A stretch of DNA of 64,000 nt from Bullera alba. Its lineage: Eukaryota > Basidiomycota > Tremellomycetes > Tremellales > Bulleraceae. The position numbers were made by a program, and so were the translations under genes. Under the pieces are notes generated by a model. That model ran no database searches. It was given only the letters and a program-made list of their open reading frames with translations, and had not been told where the DNA came from. Shown here in pieces: positions 44,168 through 55,633 of this stretch. The stretch spans positions 1,488,001-1,552,000 of the forward strand of contig BCIX01000002.1 of NCBI GenBank assembly GCA_001600095.1. Direction: 5' to 3'. Within the stretch, counting starts at the first letter, position 1, and every line of letters begins with the position of its first letter.

Positions 44168-47153
44168 CTATCCAGTTTGATTCCAAAGCATGTTTCCGAT
44201 ATTCCCGTAGCTATGATTCTCCAAATTTGACACGGCCGGTTGCCCATCCTTCTCCTTCTGTTTCCCTTTCCCATTCTCAAGCGCTAGCTGACCGTGAATC
44301 GTGTTGAGGTCCAGAGCCGGACCGCCTGCCGCTGCCCGGTCGTTGATCTGCCCGAGGATGTCCTCGTCGAATTGAAAGTCTCCGGAATTGTACCATAGCC
44401 TGGTCATGGCGTTCCAGGCGCTTGCATTGTCATTGCCCAGACCACCTGAACCGTTGGACACGTCGACATTGGCCAAAGGCGGATTCTTGAGTCCTGTCAG
44501 ACTGGCTAGGAAGTCTGAGGCGGCATCTGATGTCGTCTGGGGTATAGGCTTTGATGCGACCGCATTAATATCCTTGACCTCGGCTGGCGCAGACTTCACC
44601 ACCGTGGAAGGTTTGTCGCCCGATGTCGAATTTCCGGCATCTCCTTGGGGCAGAGGACCGTGTCGAGCGAGAAGCATTTCTGACAGTTTGCCAAAGATCT
44701 CCCTGTACTTGGCGGTCTCGGGCAGAGCGCGACCAAAGTTTTCCAACAACTCGTGACACTGGCCGAGTCGCGTTGACACCTCTCGCCTCCAAGTGACGTC
44801 TTTCGCCAACTCCGGTGATCGGTTGTCGTACTCGCACAAGCAGTAAAGAAGGGAGATGCAAGCGAGGAACTGGCTGGATATGTTGATGAGGTTGTAAGAC
44901 AATTTGGCCTCGTGCCACAACTCAAGGTGCAAGTCAACACAACGCGTACTAGCCTCGTGGAGTGCTCGCAGTCGGTCCGCGGTGGTGATAGGGTACAATG
45001 GCGAAGGGCGGTATAGCAAGCAAATGCAATGGTGATAGTTCAGAGCGAACCAAGAGTGATTGTTGATCATCCCTCGCTTTTCCTGTTCGTTCTCAGGTGG
45101 TACAGGGCATTGAGCCAACCACGAGTCCAGGCGGCCGTGCAGCTCGGTGATGATGTTGGCACGTTCGGGCTCGGGGAGCAAGTTCTGACGACCAGACACA
45201 GAGTATACCGTAGTGAGGACGTTGCCGGACAATCGTCGGAGCTTGATAATGTGTTCTGTGAACACGATCCTTGGGATACCTCTGTATGGCGAGTCACTTG
45301 CTTGAACTGAGGGAAACTGCGTAGGACGTCAGCTGGATGTGCACAATAGACCAAAATCAGCTACCACTCACCTCGTTGTCGATATCGTCGTCACTGATAG
45401 CTAGAGGTTTGCTCAGAGTGGTCGCCACGAGACGATCCAAGTTGTACAAGCTATAGAAGACTCGTTTCCGGTGCTCGACGAAGCTTACGGGGAGAGATGC
45501 GTCGTCCACTCGTCGATGCAGGTTCAAAGCGATGGCAATTCGAGCCGCAAAGCCGACCACATGCCAGAGGGAGATTCCAGAAGGATCGAACATGGAGTAG
45601 ATCCCGAGGAGGATCAACGATTGGACGCAAGACTAGCGGTGATGTCAGCGGATTTCCACCGCTTGGTGCCAGGCGACTCACGATATCCTCTCTGCTGATT
45701 GCAGCCTGAAGGCCCTTCATAGCTCGGTCTCTGAAGACCTTGCTACTGCCCCGTTCGACCTCGCCCATTCGCTCACGATTGGTGGTACCAATCGCGATGA
45801 CCATGAAGAGGATGAACTCCTTGCCTTTGAACAAGTCCTCTTCTTCCGGTGAGGTGAGTGGACCTGGTTGCCCATTCTCCTTGCTGTTGGCTCGGGCATA
45901 TGCCTCGTCCATGTCCCGCATGAAGTCGTTCTTGTCGAGAAAGGGGTACGAAATAGCATTACAGAGATAGAACTTTTCGACCGCTTCTTGCGCGACCTCG
46001 AACGGTGGATACGAGCCGCTTGATACGGCAGAGCTGTGCGATTGAGCGCTCTGTGCAGAGGTGAGGAGGGCTCTTCTGTCGGCTTGCAAGGCGTCGGCAG
46101 AGATAGCACCGAAGTTGGGAGCCATGGCGGACGAGCGAACAGATAGTATCTTTCTGGCCAATGCCGGGAAGTCTGCCTGTTCGTCCAGATTCTGCTCCAT
46201 GGTGAGAGGGATTTGAGGCGCATCGTTGATTTGGAGACTTTGGCCTTGGGCCTTGTTAGAGAGACTGGACTCAAGCTCGGCAATCCGCACGTGAGCCATG
46301 GAGATTTGCTGGATGAGGTCGGCATTGTCGGTCTTCAAGGTCTTGACAAAGCTGTAACAGGGTCAGTGATTGTACATCTGAGACAGGATCCTCCAAATAT
46401 GACTCACGACGACGTAGCTGGACTAAGCTCGAAAACGCATGGCACGTCCGCCTTGTTACAGCCCGCGCATCTTGGTCGCGCATTGTCGCACTTCCTCTTG
46501 ATCCTGTGGCACCTGACACAAGCTTGTGCAGCACTTGGCGGAGGGTGGATGAACACCGGACCGAGCTTGGGATCCTGTGTGACGGTATCTTCGTATTCCA
46601 ATTCACCTTCATTCTCCTCCATGAGCTGCTTGATATCCTTGATATCCTTGCCGGTATGCTCCTTATTCGCTCTGGGTCCTCTCGATACTCTAGGTCGCTT
46701 CCTAGATTTAACTCCGTCTTTCGACTGAGTTTCCTCCGCGCCATCCTCATCTGATCGGAGATTGTCTTGCCGCTGATGCTCGCTCAGTCGTTCTAGGGCT
46801 TGTAATGAGCTGTTTGCGTCCGGGAAGGGGGCCGACGAGTCGAGCTGGTATTTGTCCGGATCTCGGTATCCTTCCTCCCAAGGCAAAGGCGCTCTCTCAT
46901 TGGCTGAGCCGTTCTCCCCGGCATTCTCCTCTCCGCCAGTGGCCCCATCGCCTTCATAGCCCCACCCGGTCCTCTCTTCCTCTCTAGCGGCTGAGTTGGC
47001 GAATCCGGGATAGAGTGGATCGGAGCTGTCGAACTCTGAGGCCCGTTTCTCTCCCGTCGAGTCCGCTTGGGCTGAATCACTCTGGAGCTGCGGGTCGATG
47101 ACCATGGGGGTAGCTTCATCAGCCAAGGCTGCTGATAGCGAGTAGGCCGACAT
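44168..47153 (-). CDS. Zn2Cys6 transcription factor with fungal-specific TF domain
   Basis: Exons 47153-46408, 46351-45682, 45632-45372 and 45316-44168 encode 941 aa. The start is the first ATG; the frame upstream has only GTG. After about 205 acidic and disordered residues with a basic block (KSRKRPRVSRGPRANK), the zinc cluster runs from Cys212 to Cys239 in the canonical CX2CX6CX6CX2CX6C spacing (ACVRCHRIKRKC...CAGCNKADVPC). A predicted coiled-coil follows (IQQISMAHVRIAELESSLSN). The fungal-specific TF domain occupies the middle (SLILLGIYSMFDPSGISLWH, ARIAIALNLHRRV). The C-terminus is Gly/Asn-rich. It should bind CGG-type repeats as a dimer. The target genes are unknown; the gene converges on the ferric reductase (131 bp between the 3' ends), which alone does not prove a functional link. 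Confidence 0.9.
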
Positions 47154-47544
47154 CGTGCTGTTGATATGAGGGGTGCTGTCCGGCACAGATGTGATGTTGT
47201 GAGCGGGTATCGCCGTTGGTGTTGTTGTCCCTCGTCTTGAACGGGCGTGATGTTGTCAACGAACCGGAAGGGGGAAGATCTAGAGAGCGTCTTCGGGAGT
47301 CACCGCTCTCGTCCAATGGCGCTAGACCGCGCCGGCGGGATCAGAATAATCACAGCTTGTTTGAGAGTACATGACGTGGGATTCAAGATAACGTGTAGAC
47401 GCGTATCTTCGGACATGACCGGCGTTGCGGCATTGCCTGATCTTGCATGCTCGTTGTCGTTGATCTTGTCGTTGACGCTGGCCTCGAGTCGAGGTACAAG
47501 ACCCATTTAGCTTGCGCTGATTCACGCCTCTTTCGATCAGGCGT
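47154..47544. other. Divergent promoter region
   Basis: This 391-bp region separates the divergent transcription factor and ketopantoate reductase genes. No clear element was identified. Short frames on both strands lack coding character. Confidence 0.5.
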
Positions 47545-49170
47545 ATGCTGCTGAGAATAAGTCAATGTTTGCTTGCGCATAGTAGATTTGCTTTCTCATC
47601 ACCCGCCATCAGGATCCCAGCAACACACCTCTCACGACCATATCACTCAACTTTTGCAACATCCCTTGAACAACGACAGCAACGAATTCAACCAATGACA
47701 AATCTTCTACCCACGCAAGAGAGGCCAATCAATGTACTGCTCATCGGACTTGGCTCCATCGGCTCCATCTACTCATGGATGCTAGAGAGAGTGAGATCAT
47801 CACATCGTTCAAAATGAGGTCAGAGCTCACGCTTCTTTGCTAGACGGGCAAAGTCCGAGTCACTGCAGTTGCCAGATCGAATTACGACCTATACACCCAA
47901 AAAGGAGTGACGATAGAGACGGATCAATACGGCAAGCAGGAAGCATGGCGACCGTACAGAAGTGAGTAGCCGAGCTTGGGAGTTGGTCAAGTTGGAACTG
48001 ATCTGTCGATATGAAGTCGTCCGTTCACAGGCCGAGGCTCTGGAAGGCGACGTGTTCTACGATTACTGCATGATCACGACGAAGTGTCTTCCCGACATCG
48101 TGACGACGCCGGAGCTGGTCAAGGAAGTGATCGCTAGCAAGAAAGTAGGCGCGTGGAGCTTGCTGCAGGTGGGTCCAGCATGAGTTGCCATAAGAGCTTC
48201 GACTGAATTTATCGCCTTGATAGAATGGCCTAGGAGTCGAGGAAGATCTGTACAAAGCCACGAAACACCTGGACCAGCCAATTGTCTCGAGTTGTCTGTG
48301 GGTCGGTATTATGACCACCCAGAAGGGTGCACTGGTGACATGGCGAGGCAAAGTGGGTGTACCGTAATATTTAGTCAGCGCCAAGCTAATGCATGAAACA
48401 GGACGTCTCCGTCTCAGGTCTATATCCGCCTCTCAAACCCATCGATGCTCCTCAGACACGGACGTTCTCGCCGAAAGAACAACACGCTATTGACGTATGG
48501 CACAGCCTGCTGAAGGAAGGTGGTGCGAACATCTTCATCGAGGATCGTATAGACAGCATCAGATACCTGAAGGTGGGCCCGTAAGATCAATCAGTCATCC
48601 TCTCTCGCTGATCCAGTTACAGAACATCGTCAACTGTACCTGGTCTTCAATAGAAGGACTGATTCTGGGCACATCCGAAGTGTACGAGAACACTCCACCA
48701 GAGGATATACAGCCCATGAAGGACTTTGTCAAAGAGATCGTCGAAACGGGTTTCAAGGCCGGGTTGTTGAGGGAAGGAATGCTTCAATACCCTGGTATGG
48801 GCAAAATGGCCGATATCGACACCACAGCCGAGAGCGTATGGTCTTTCGTGAGTTGCCCCTACGACAACTGCACACGCGGGAAGCAAAGAGAAACTTCAAG
48901 CTGACCTTTATTTAATAGGTACATAACATGGCCATTCAAAAATCAAAACAGGGTATTCCACCTCACAAGATGTCTCTGTTGGTGGATATCGAGAACGGAA
49001 AACCGTTCGAGGTTGAAGTGATAACAGGATCCGTACTCCGAACCGCTCGAGCTCACGGCCTGGATACCCCCCTAATCGCTCTGATATACTCTTTGATGAA
49101 GGGGTTGCAGGCCAACATCATCGGTAGGCAAAAGGCCAGACAGGTCGCCGCGGCCCCGGTCACCAAGTAG
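47545..49170 (+). CDS. PAN5: 2-dehydropantoate 2-reductase (ketopantoate reductase)
   Basis: NADPH-dependent reduction of ketopantoate to pantoate on the way to pantothenate and coenzyme A. Seven exons (47545-47790, 47844-47961, 48017-48168, 48224-48352, 48402-48572, 48623-48847, 48919-49170) encode 430 aa. The first ~60 residues are rich in Arg/Ser/Ala without acidic residues (MLLRISQCLLAHSRFAF ... RPYHSTFATS) and look like a mitochondrial presequence. The Rossmann motif is INVLLIGLGSIGS (about 64-76). The fold continues with MITTKCLPD, LLQNGLGVEED, IVNCTWSSIEGLI, KMADIDTTAESVW and KMSLLVDIENGKPFEVEVI, the last being the C-terminal catalytic motif region. An internal ATG at 47695 would give a cytosolic form. 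The symbol follows the budding-yeast name of the family. Confidence 0.9.
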
Positions 49171-49631
49171 GACACGATGTAGGCATATGTATATACTTTG
49201 ACGCTGTTGTGCACATTCCAGGCCTACGCTCGATAGCTTGATACATGGGTGCTACAGTGCTGCTCACTCTGCGCTAGTTTAGGCCTCAGCGCAATTGATA
49301 TCTGTCTTGACTGTTCACGGCCTCATGTCGGCCCAGAGCCAGGTGAAATACGGCCTCGTTCAGCCTCAAGGCTGAAACCTCCATCGCGGGCCGCGTTCAG
49401 GTTGTACGATTTCGTGTTTCGAATTTCGGACGTGACCAAGACGTGATCATATCGTCCAAGTACCGTCCGAGGTACATACGACTGTAGTCGTACTCTGCTG
49501 CGAGCCCTTCACTGCATATCATGGCGCCGACAACGTAGACCACACTCAGATCAGTCTGGGTTCTCAGCATCTTGCGGGACGTGGAACGATCCGATTATTC
49601 GGCGACGCACAAGCCCTCGACGCTGGCTCTA
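49171..49631. other. Spacer upstream of Dicer-like gene
   Basis: This 461-bp spacer follows the ketopantoate reductase gene. One plus-strand frame is open, without ATG, from about 49433 to 49770 and reads partly protein-like (GTIRLFGDAQALDAGSS). No helicase motif is found in any frame. Confidence 0.4.
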
Positions 49632-49816
49632 GCCTCGTGGCCGGTGCGTTCGGAGCGAAACACGAGGTGCCCGACACACGAAAGCACAAGCGCAAAGGTG
49701 TCACCCACAGGGCATCAAAGAAGGCTCGGAGGAAATCGTGGACGGCTCGCCGAAGAGGAGAAAGGTTGGAGGTGATGATTTGATCTCTGCATCACCTCTT
49801 GTCATACCATCATCTT
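49632..49816 (+). other. Start-less reading frame splice-compatible with the Dicer-like gene
   Basis: This frame is open from 49632 and reads EGSEEIVDGSPKRRKVGGDD near its end; PKRRKV resembles a monopartite nuclear-localisation signal. It ends at a GTGAGC donor at 49817. An acceptor TAG at 49897 then restores phase, so the join reads straight into the ATG at 49927. No ATG lies in this frame, and an adjacent, overlapping frame (ending in KHEVPDTRKHKRK) is shifted by one base. It may be a genuine 5' coding exon with an undetected start, or a relic of a longer N-terminus. Confidence 0.4.
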
Positions 49817-49926
49817 GTGAGCTTGGAAGACTACCTCTACTGTAGTATTGACCTGTGTTTCTTGGGACACTGTGACTGACTCGAGACTTCACCTTAGCCG
49901 GGACACAGGACAACGACTCGGATATC

Positions 49927-52900
49927 ATGACTACGAGCTACACTACCTCAGCGGGCATCACAGTCGATCTGTCCACCTCTGGTTTCGTCTTGTCATCCTA
50001 TCTCCAGGCATTTGGCTTGGACCCCGCTCAGTTTCGACAAGAGTCAGTATGGAACGAAATACCTATAGCCCAGGCCATGCAACGAAAGCGTCCCCTCTCG
50101 CCCACTTCGTCAAATTTGCAGGATCCGACTGCGATAGGAGCAGCGGTTGGCCAGACATCCCTCTTCAGCTGCACCATCACCCTCCCTCCGCTATGCCCCA
50201 TTCGCTCGGTGAGCTCTCCGGGTATAGGACACAAGAACAAGGCGACGGCGAAGAAGCATGCTCAGCTGAGATGCGTCATCATGCTGCTCGAGAGAGGGGA
50301 CATAGGACCGGACCTCAAGCCTAACACGTTGAGGATTCCTCGAGCAAAGAGTCCTCCGTCATCATCTCAGAACCCTCGCACAGCTGGCCGTCCACAAGAT
50401 GTCGGGCAGTACGATTACAAGCGGGCTCAGCATGTGCACAAGCAAGCATCCTCAACGATGCCGGGCATGAGATCGACTCCGACCATGTTGCCATTATCGT
50501 CGTTCGGAGGGCAAGACAAGCATAGACAAGAACGGCTCGCATCGATACACGCCTCGTTGCGCGACAAACTCCCCATCAATCCTATCTCCTCGAAATCAGT
50601 CATTCCTGGAATGGCCGAGTACGACTACCTCGCGAATGCCGGTTTCTGGAGCACCTTACCGACCTTCCAGCCAGACAAGCTGTATCCCACTCTGATCCAC
50701 CTCAAGCTCGGTGAACCCTACCAATACGTCAACGACAAATGCCGGATCATGTGCCTGATCACGAGTCGCCCCCTGCCAGACTTCGAAAACGGTCAACATA
50801 CAGTCGATGCGACAATGACCGAAGTGGGCTCGGAGCGCAAGACAATCCCAGCGTCGGTGGATGTGATTCAAGGGAAGAAAATGTTGGAATGGCCGGAAGG
50901 AAAGCTCGAGCAGGCTATCGCTTACACGACTCGACTCATGCGTGCACAACTCAACAAAGGTGTCCGACCAGACTTGGCCAACCTGAAATGGCTGATAGTG
51001 CCCGTCAATCGCGAGTACAATCGTCCGTCAAAGATATCCGGACCCATCAACCTAAAGCGAAGGGACATTGACTGGGATGAGGTCGAGCGGGGTAACGGCC
51101 CAATCTGGACACCGTTCACTTTCGAAGATCCAGACGCACTGGCTAAGGAAGCGGTGGATGCCATGACCAGTGTCAAACACGAGTACTGCAAGCGGTCATT
51201 CGTGAAGTGTATACGCACCGACCTCAATCCCTTCTCTCCCCTCCCCTCCGAGCCAGACAAGCGAATCGCCGACACTGCGCCAAACTACCAAGAGCCCATC
51301 ATCGCAGAACAGTGCATTATCGAAGCAGAGCCAGTCTTAACTCTACGGCGAGGTGGTGTCATTGCTTCGGTCATCCCGCCAAAGGTCAACGGCGTGCCGC
51401 AAGAGTCTTCGCTGTTGATGCCCCAACTGGTACAACGACACTGTATATCAGCTTCAGCCTACCGTACGACATCCATCCTTCCTTCAGTATTACTGGCCCT
51501 GGACGACCTGTTGATCGCGAAAGATCTCTCGGACAAGGTATTCGACGGTGCTCTGGTCTATCATCAAGCTCAAACAGCGCTCTCTTGCCCAGTATCCCAT
51601 AACGGTGCACCTCACAAGTCGTATCAGCGTCTGGAGATGCTCGGCGACACATTGCTCAAGTTCCTCAGCGGTGTCTTTCTCCTCTACAGGACCCAATCGG
51701 ACGAGATCGACTGGGATGAACTGCATGAGATCAAGCAGCTCATGGTGTCGAACCGGGCCTTGGGTTTGAGGGTGCTGGAGGCGGGTGTCATGCCGTACAT
51801 CCGGGGACCGTCGCAAAAGTACAACAATTGGCTTCCTATGGGTTGGCAAATGGAGGAGGATCCGCACAAGCATCAAGAGACAGCCGAGGATCAAGCGCCT
51901 GCAGATAAAGAGGACGAGGTAGAGGAGAACCAAAGAATGAAGAAGGTCAAGACCTCGGATGATGTCTCGCCTAAGAAGGCACTGAAGGCCACTGCGGAGC
52001 CTTTCATCCCCTCAAAGCCGATCGCCAAAGCGGACTTTGGGGAATACTCTCTGGACCAGATGTACAAAGATGGAATCCACCCCTATCAATCCAGAGTCGC
52101 GACTCCCTCGCTCGAAGTTCAGAGTTCGCCCAAGCAGCGACTAGGAGACAAAGTAAGCTAGCTGGTTGCCACATGCGATTTCCAAGCTGACAAGAGCCGG
52201 ATTTAGACCATTGCCGATGTGTGCGAGGCGCTCATTGCAGCAGCGTACTTCTCCTTTGGGGCTGGGATCGATGGAGCCATCAAGGCGATGCACTGCCTGA
52301 ACCTGCCAATCGAAGGCATGACAAATTGGGCGGAAGTCGTCGCGAGGTCGAGCGAGCTAGAAGGGCCAAAACCCTCCAATGTCAGAGTCAAACCTGCAAC
52401 ACTGCTCGACTACCAGTTCCGCAACCCAGACTACGCCCACGATGTAATGGTGAGTTAAACGGCGGGATGATTAGAGCCTATCGCTTAACGTCGTCAACAG
52501 AACATTGGCAGTGAGCACAAGACCAACTTCCTGAAGTTCAAAATCCTTGGAGACGCGGTGCTGGACTACTGTAAGTGGAACCAGCTGCCCGTTTGATTTT
52601 GACCTGACGCTCTCACTTAGTCATCATTGAAGAGCTGTATCATCAGTACCCGCAAGCTGGACCAGGTCAGCTGACGGTGATGCGAGTAAGTACGCGCCGT
52701 GCTGCATCTCTTCTACCAAGTGACTGACATGTCACAGCATTCTCGGCACGGCGATGTGAGTGTTCATCAAATGTAAGCAATTTGGAAAGCTCACAACGTC
52801 TTTAGGCATGTCTCGCTTCGTTCTGTGTCGTCTCCGGTCTCGTAAACCAGGTCGTGAACATCCCCGTCGCAGTCATCACCGAAATCAACAAGTTCAAGCA

Positions 52901-53524
52901 GTCCATCGACTCTGCTCGCCGCATCGCAGACAAGGCCGTCGACGATAGTGACAGATGGGAGTTCTGGGCTGAGATTCTCCCACTTCACGTGAGCTATGAC
53001 ACCTTCAGTGTGACTTTCCATGCTGATATGCTCCCGGTGCAGTACTTTGGCGAAGTGATGAACGCCCTATTCGGAGCTATACTGGTGGACAGTCACTACG
53101 ACATAAAAGCCGTCAAGAAAGTCTACGACACTCATTTTAAGCCCTTCCTGGACAGATACTGCATCGGACCAACGGAGCGAAGTCTTCATCCTCGAGTGGT
53201 TTGGAGCGAGATGATCTTCAAGCGAGGATGTACTCACTGGGAATTGACCAAAGAATCGCAAAGATCCCTCGAGGTCCCGTTCACCTCCAGGGGTGAGTTT
53301 TCCAAGCCGACTGCGAGGATCTGGCTGACGTGTTCGACTTTCTTGCCTTAGTCATCGTGCATGGGCGGGTATTGGGATATGGAGAAGGCGATACGCAGGT
53401 GATTGCGATGCGGAAAGCTTGTGAGAATGCGGTGAAAAAGGTCAAAATGGGGAACCCCTTGGATACTGTTTGTTCGTGTCCGAGAAAGAAGGGGAAAAGT
53501 GGGACGAGCGCAGTAAAGCGCTGA
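49927..53524 (+). CDS. Dicer-like ribonuclease III lacking the helicase domain
   Basis: Probable small-RNA-generating RNase. Exons 49927-52152, 52207-52449, 52501-52570, 52621-52685, 52738-52755, 52806-52988, 53043-53292 and 53352-53524 encode 1075 aa. The order is: DUF283-like dimerisation fold (about 70-135, SCTITLPPLCPIRSV), platform (WSTLPTFQPDKLYPTLIHLK), PAZ-like region (about 420-500, RTDLNPFSPLPSEPDK), RNase IIIa (YQRLEMLGDTLL with Glu570 and Asp574; IADVCEALI with Asp746 and Glu749), RNase IIIb (FLKFKILGDAVLDY; YFGEVMNALFGA), then a C-terminal dsRBD (VLGYGEGDTQVIAMRKACENA). No DExD/H helicase precedes it. IIIa keeps its four metal-binding acids. IIIb has Lys837, Glu939 and Asn942 where Glu, Asp and Glu are expected; only Asp841 remains. 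The ATG at 49927 is the first possible; an upstream exon may exist. One exon is only 18 nt. Confidence 0.88.
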
Positions 53525-53727
53525 GAGGAATAGGATACTTGGAGTCCCGCTAGATTAAGTCAGTAATCTCTTGGGTGTCCGAGGCCTCGAGTCGATCATA
53601 ACTGTACATTTGTCAAAGACTTTGAGCGTGATGCATGATGTTCGACGACTTGATGAGGCGATGTAATCCTCTCTATCCGCTTGTAACCTTGCCAAAGCGA
53701 GCCAGCGCGGCTCTACATCCGCCAACT

Positions 53728-55198
53728 CTACGCATATACACTTTGTAGCGTGGGTCCGAGTGCCGGTGAACCGCTGCTGTACCCGGTCAACTGTAGTAGC
53801 TGTTTCATCGAGCTCTCTCGGTCCTGGCGAACGCCTTGGGGCACAACCTCCTTCCTCTGCTCAACGTCCCACCCGCAGCAGTCGCAAGTCGGTGTGTCTT
53901 GCCATCGAGCAAATTTAACGGTCCTCGGTAGATTACTGAACACCGAGTCCTTGTACAGGCGTTGGGTGAGCATGTTGTTGACGTCTCGTTTCGTTCGACC
54001 GGAAGACCTGTCTGTCGGAGAAAGCCTGAGCTAGCGACGTCTTCTCCGCCTTTGCTTTTTTCGAATCGTTCTGAGAAGCTTTTGGAATGTCGTCCACAGT
54101 GGCGGTCTGAGATAGCATGGATATCGCGTCCGTCTGAGCCATAGATTGACCATAAAGTTCGAGCTTGGTCCTCGATTTCACTCGCTCCGCGTCGGAACCG
54201 AATTGACCATCTCTGAGAGCGAGCTTGAAAGCGCTATACATGTCGAGGACTCCATCGAGGAGTTTCTGCGCTTCTTCTAAATACGGCTCAATGTCCGAGC
54301 CGGCCACGATCGACCCAGGATGGACTATCCACCTGCTCGTGACACCATACACCAGAGTCGGGACTCTGAAATCATTGATGACTATGCTGTCGTAGATATG
54401 CCGGGTGACGACCAGAGGCAGGTTTTCGAACTTGAAGAAGTATCTAGACAGACCGTAAGAGTAAGGACCCTCTCGATTGTGAATGCAAATTCATTTTGGT
54501 CGGTGGGCGCACAGAAAGGCGTCGACACAAAGTTTGGCGGGATCTTGCCGCACCTGGTCCTCAGCCGCCATGAGGTAGTTCCAGCCGTAGTCTCCTCTTT
54601 GTCCCAAGACGACCGTTTCCAGAGCTTTGAATGGTGGATGTTCGGCCAGAATGTCGATCTTGGCTCTCGTTTTGATGAGCGTCTCCACCTTTTGTCTCGC
54701 CAACGACCGTCCTCTTCTGTCGTCCTGACGGACCGAGAGGCCGACTAAAGTCCAATTGCCCGTTCGGAGCAGAAACTCCGTCTTGGGTGTCGGTCGCCTG
54801 GCTGGACCAAGGCCAGCGAGGCGAAGGTGCTTGGTCTGAGCCACCAGTTTGTCCTTTCCTTTGAATCTCGTAGACACGGGTTTTCCACCGTCAACCAATC
54901 GTAGACCCTTGATGAGGGTGGGTAAATCCTCGGCGACAATCGATGCGTACAAGATCGGTGCCGCTAGGGTATGGAAGAGCTGTATGCGAAGTCAGCAAAC
55001 ATCACACTGCGAAGAAGCAGGCAATGAATGCATGGCTTGGCTAGCTGCTGAACGTACCACTGACACTCGACACACGGAGACTAGGTCCTCTTGATGCAGC
55101 TCCGTCCACGGTGCACTTCTCCACGGCGGAGGAACATCGCGCTTCACAAAGCTGAGTACTCGAGTCCAGATCTCTGGAAGGAGCTCTGGCAAAGTCAT
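53728..55198 (-). CDS. F-box-like protein of unknown target
   Basis: ATG 55198 opens exon 1 (55198-55058), followed by 54979-54513 and 54443 onward. The N-terminus MTLPELLPEIWTRVLSFVKRD has the look of an F-box. A beta-rich repeat-like body follows (APILYASIVAEDLPTLIKGL, FFKFENLPLVVTRHIYDS). Reading exon 3 straight on gives a stop at 53933. A different frame downstream (NNMLTQRLYKDSVFSNLPRT, then a Cys-rich CDCCGWDVE, stop at 53728) looks more genuine, so a further intron around 54000-54100 is likely. I could not fix its borders; an acceptor TAG near 54029 would restore that frame. F-box proteins link substrates to SCF ubiquitin ligases; no target can be inferred. The gene converges on the Dicer-like gene. 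Confidence 0.6.
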
Positions 55199-55633
55199 GC
55201 TGAGGGATCGAGTCGATTTGATTTTGGCTCAAAGCGATGATAGGCTGTTCGATACGCAGCGGTGTGGATCTGCCTGCTGCCTGTAGCTCAGGTTATAATT
55301 TCTAGGCCTGTACTTGGCTTCACGAGCTGAAGAAGATACAGGACTCGTTGTCAAAGCTAAGTAGAACACGAAGGGAAAGTGGTAACTACATAGTGTGTTC
55401 TGTGCACGAGCTGCGTGGACCGAATTTCCGACCAGGATCGACAGGATCGACGCGTCGGCGCGTGGGGACCTTTTGACGCGTCGCTACGCGTGCTATCGTG
55501 CGAGTAGCCTTAGTTCTCAGCGTGGTACGACTACGTCGCTTCTTTTATCCTCGTTACCAGGGCATCGTATGGGTGTAGTCTCGCGAGTTCCCTAGGTAGG
55601 ATCGCCTGACAGATACATGACCAGAGTAAAAAT
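55199..55633. other. Intergenic spacer
   Basis: This 435-bp spacer lies between the F-box-like gene and the J-protein gene, both on the minus strand. It contains a run rich in CGCG/CGTCG (about 55440-55500). No RNA gene or repeat was recognised. Confidence 0.45.
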
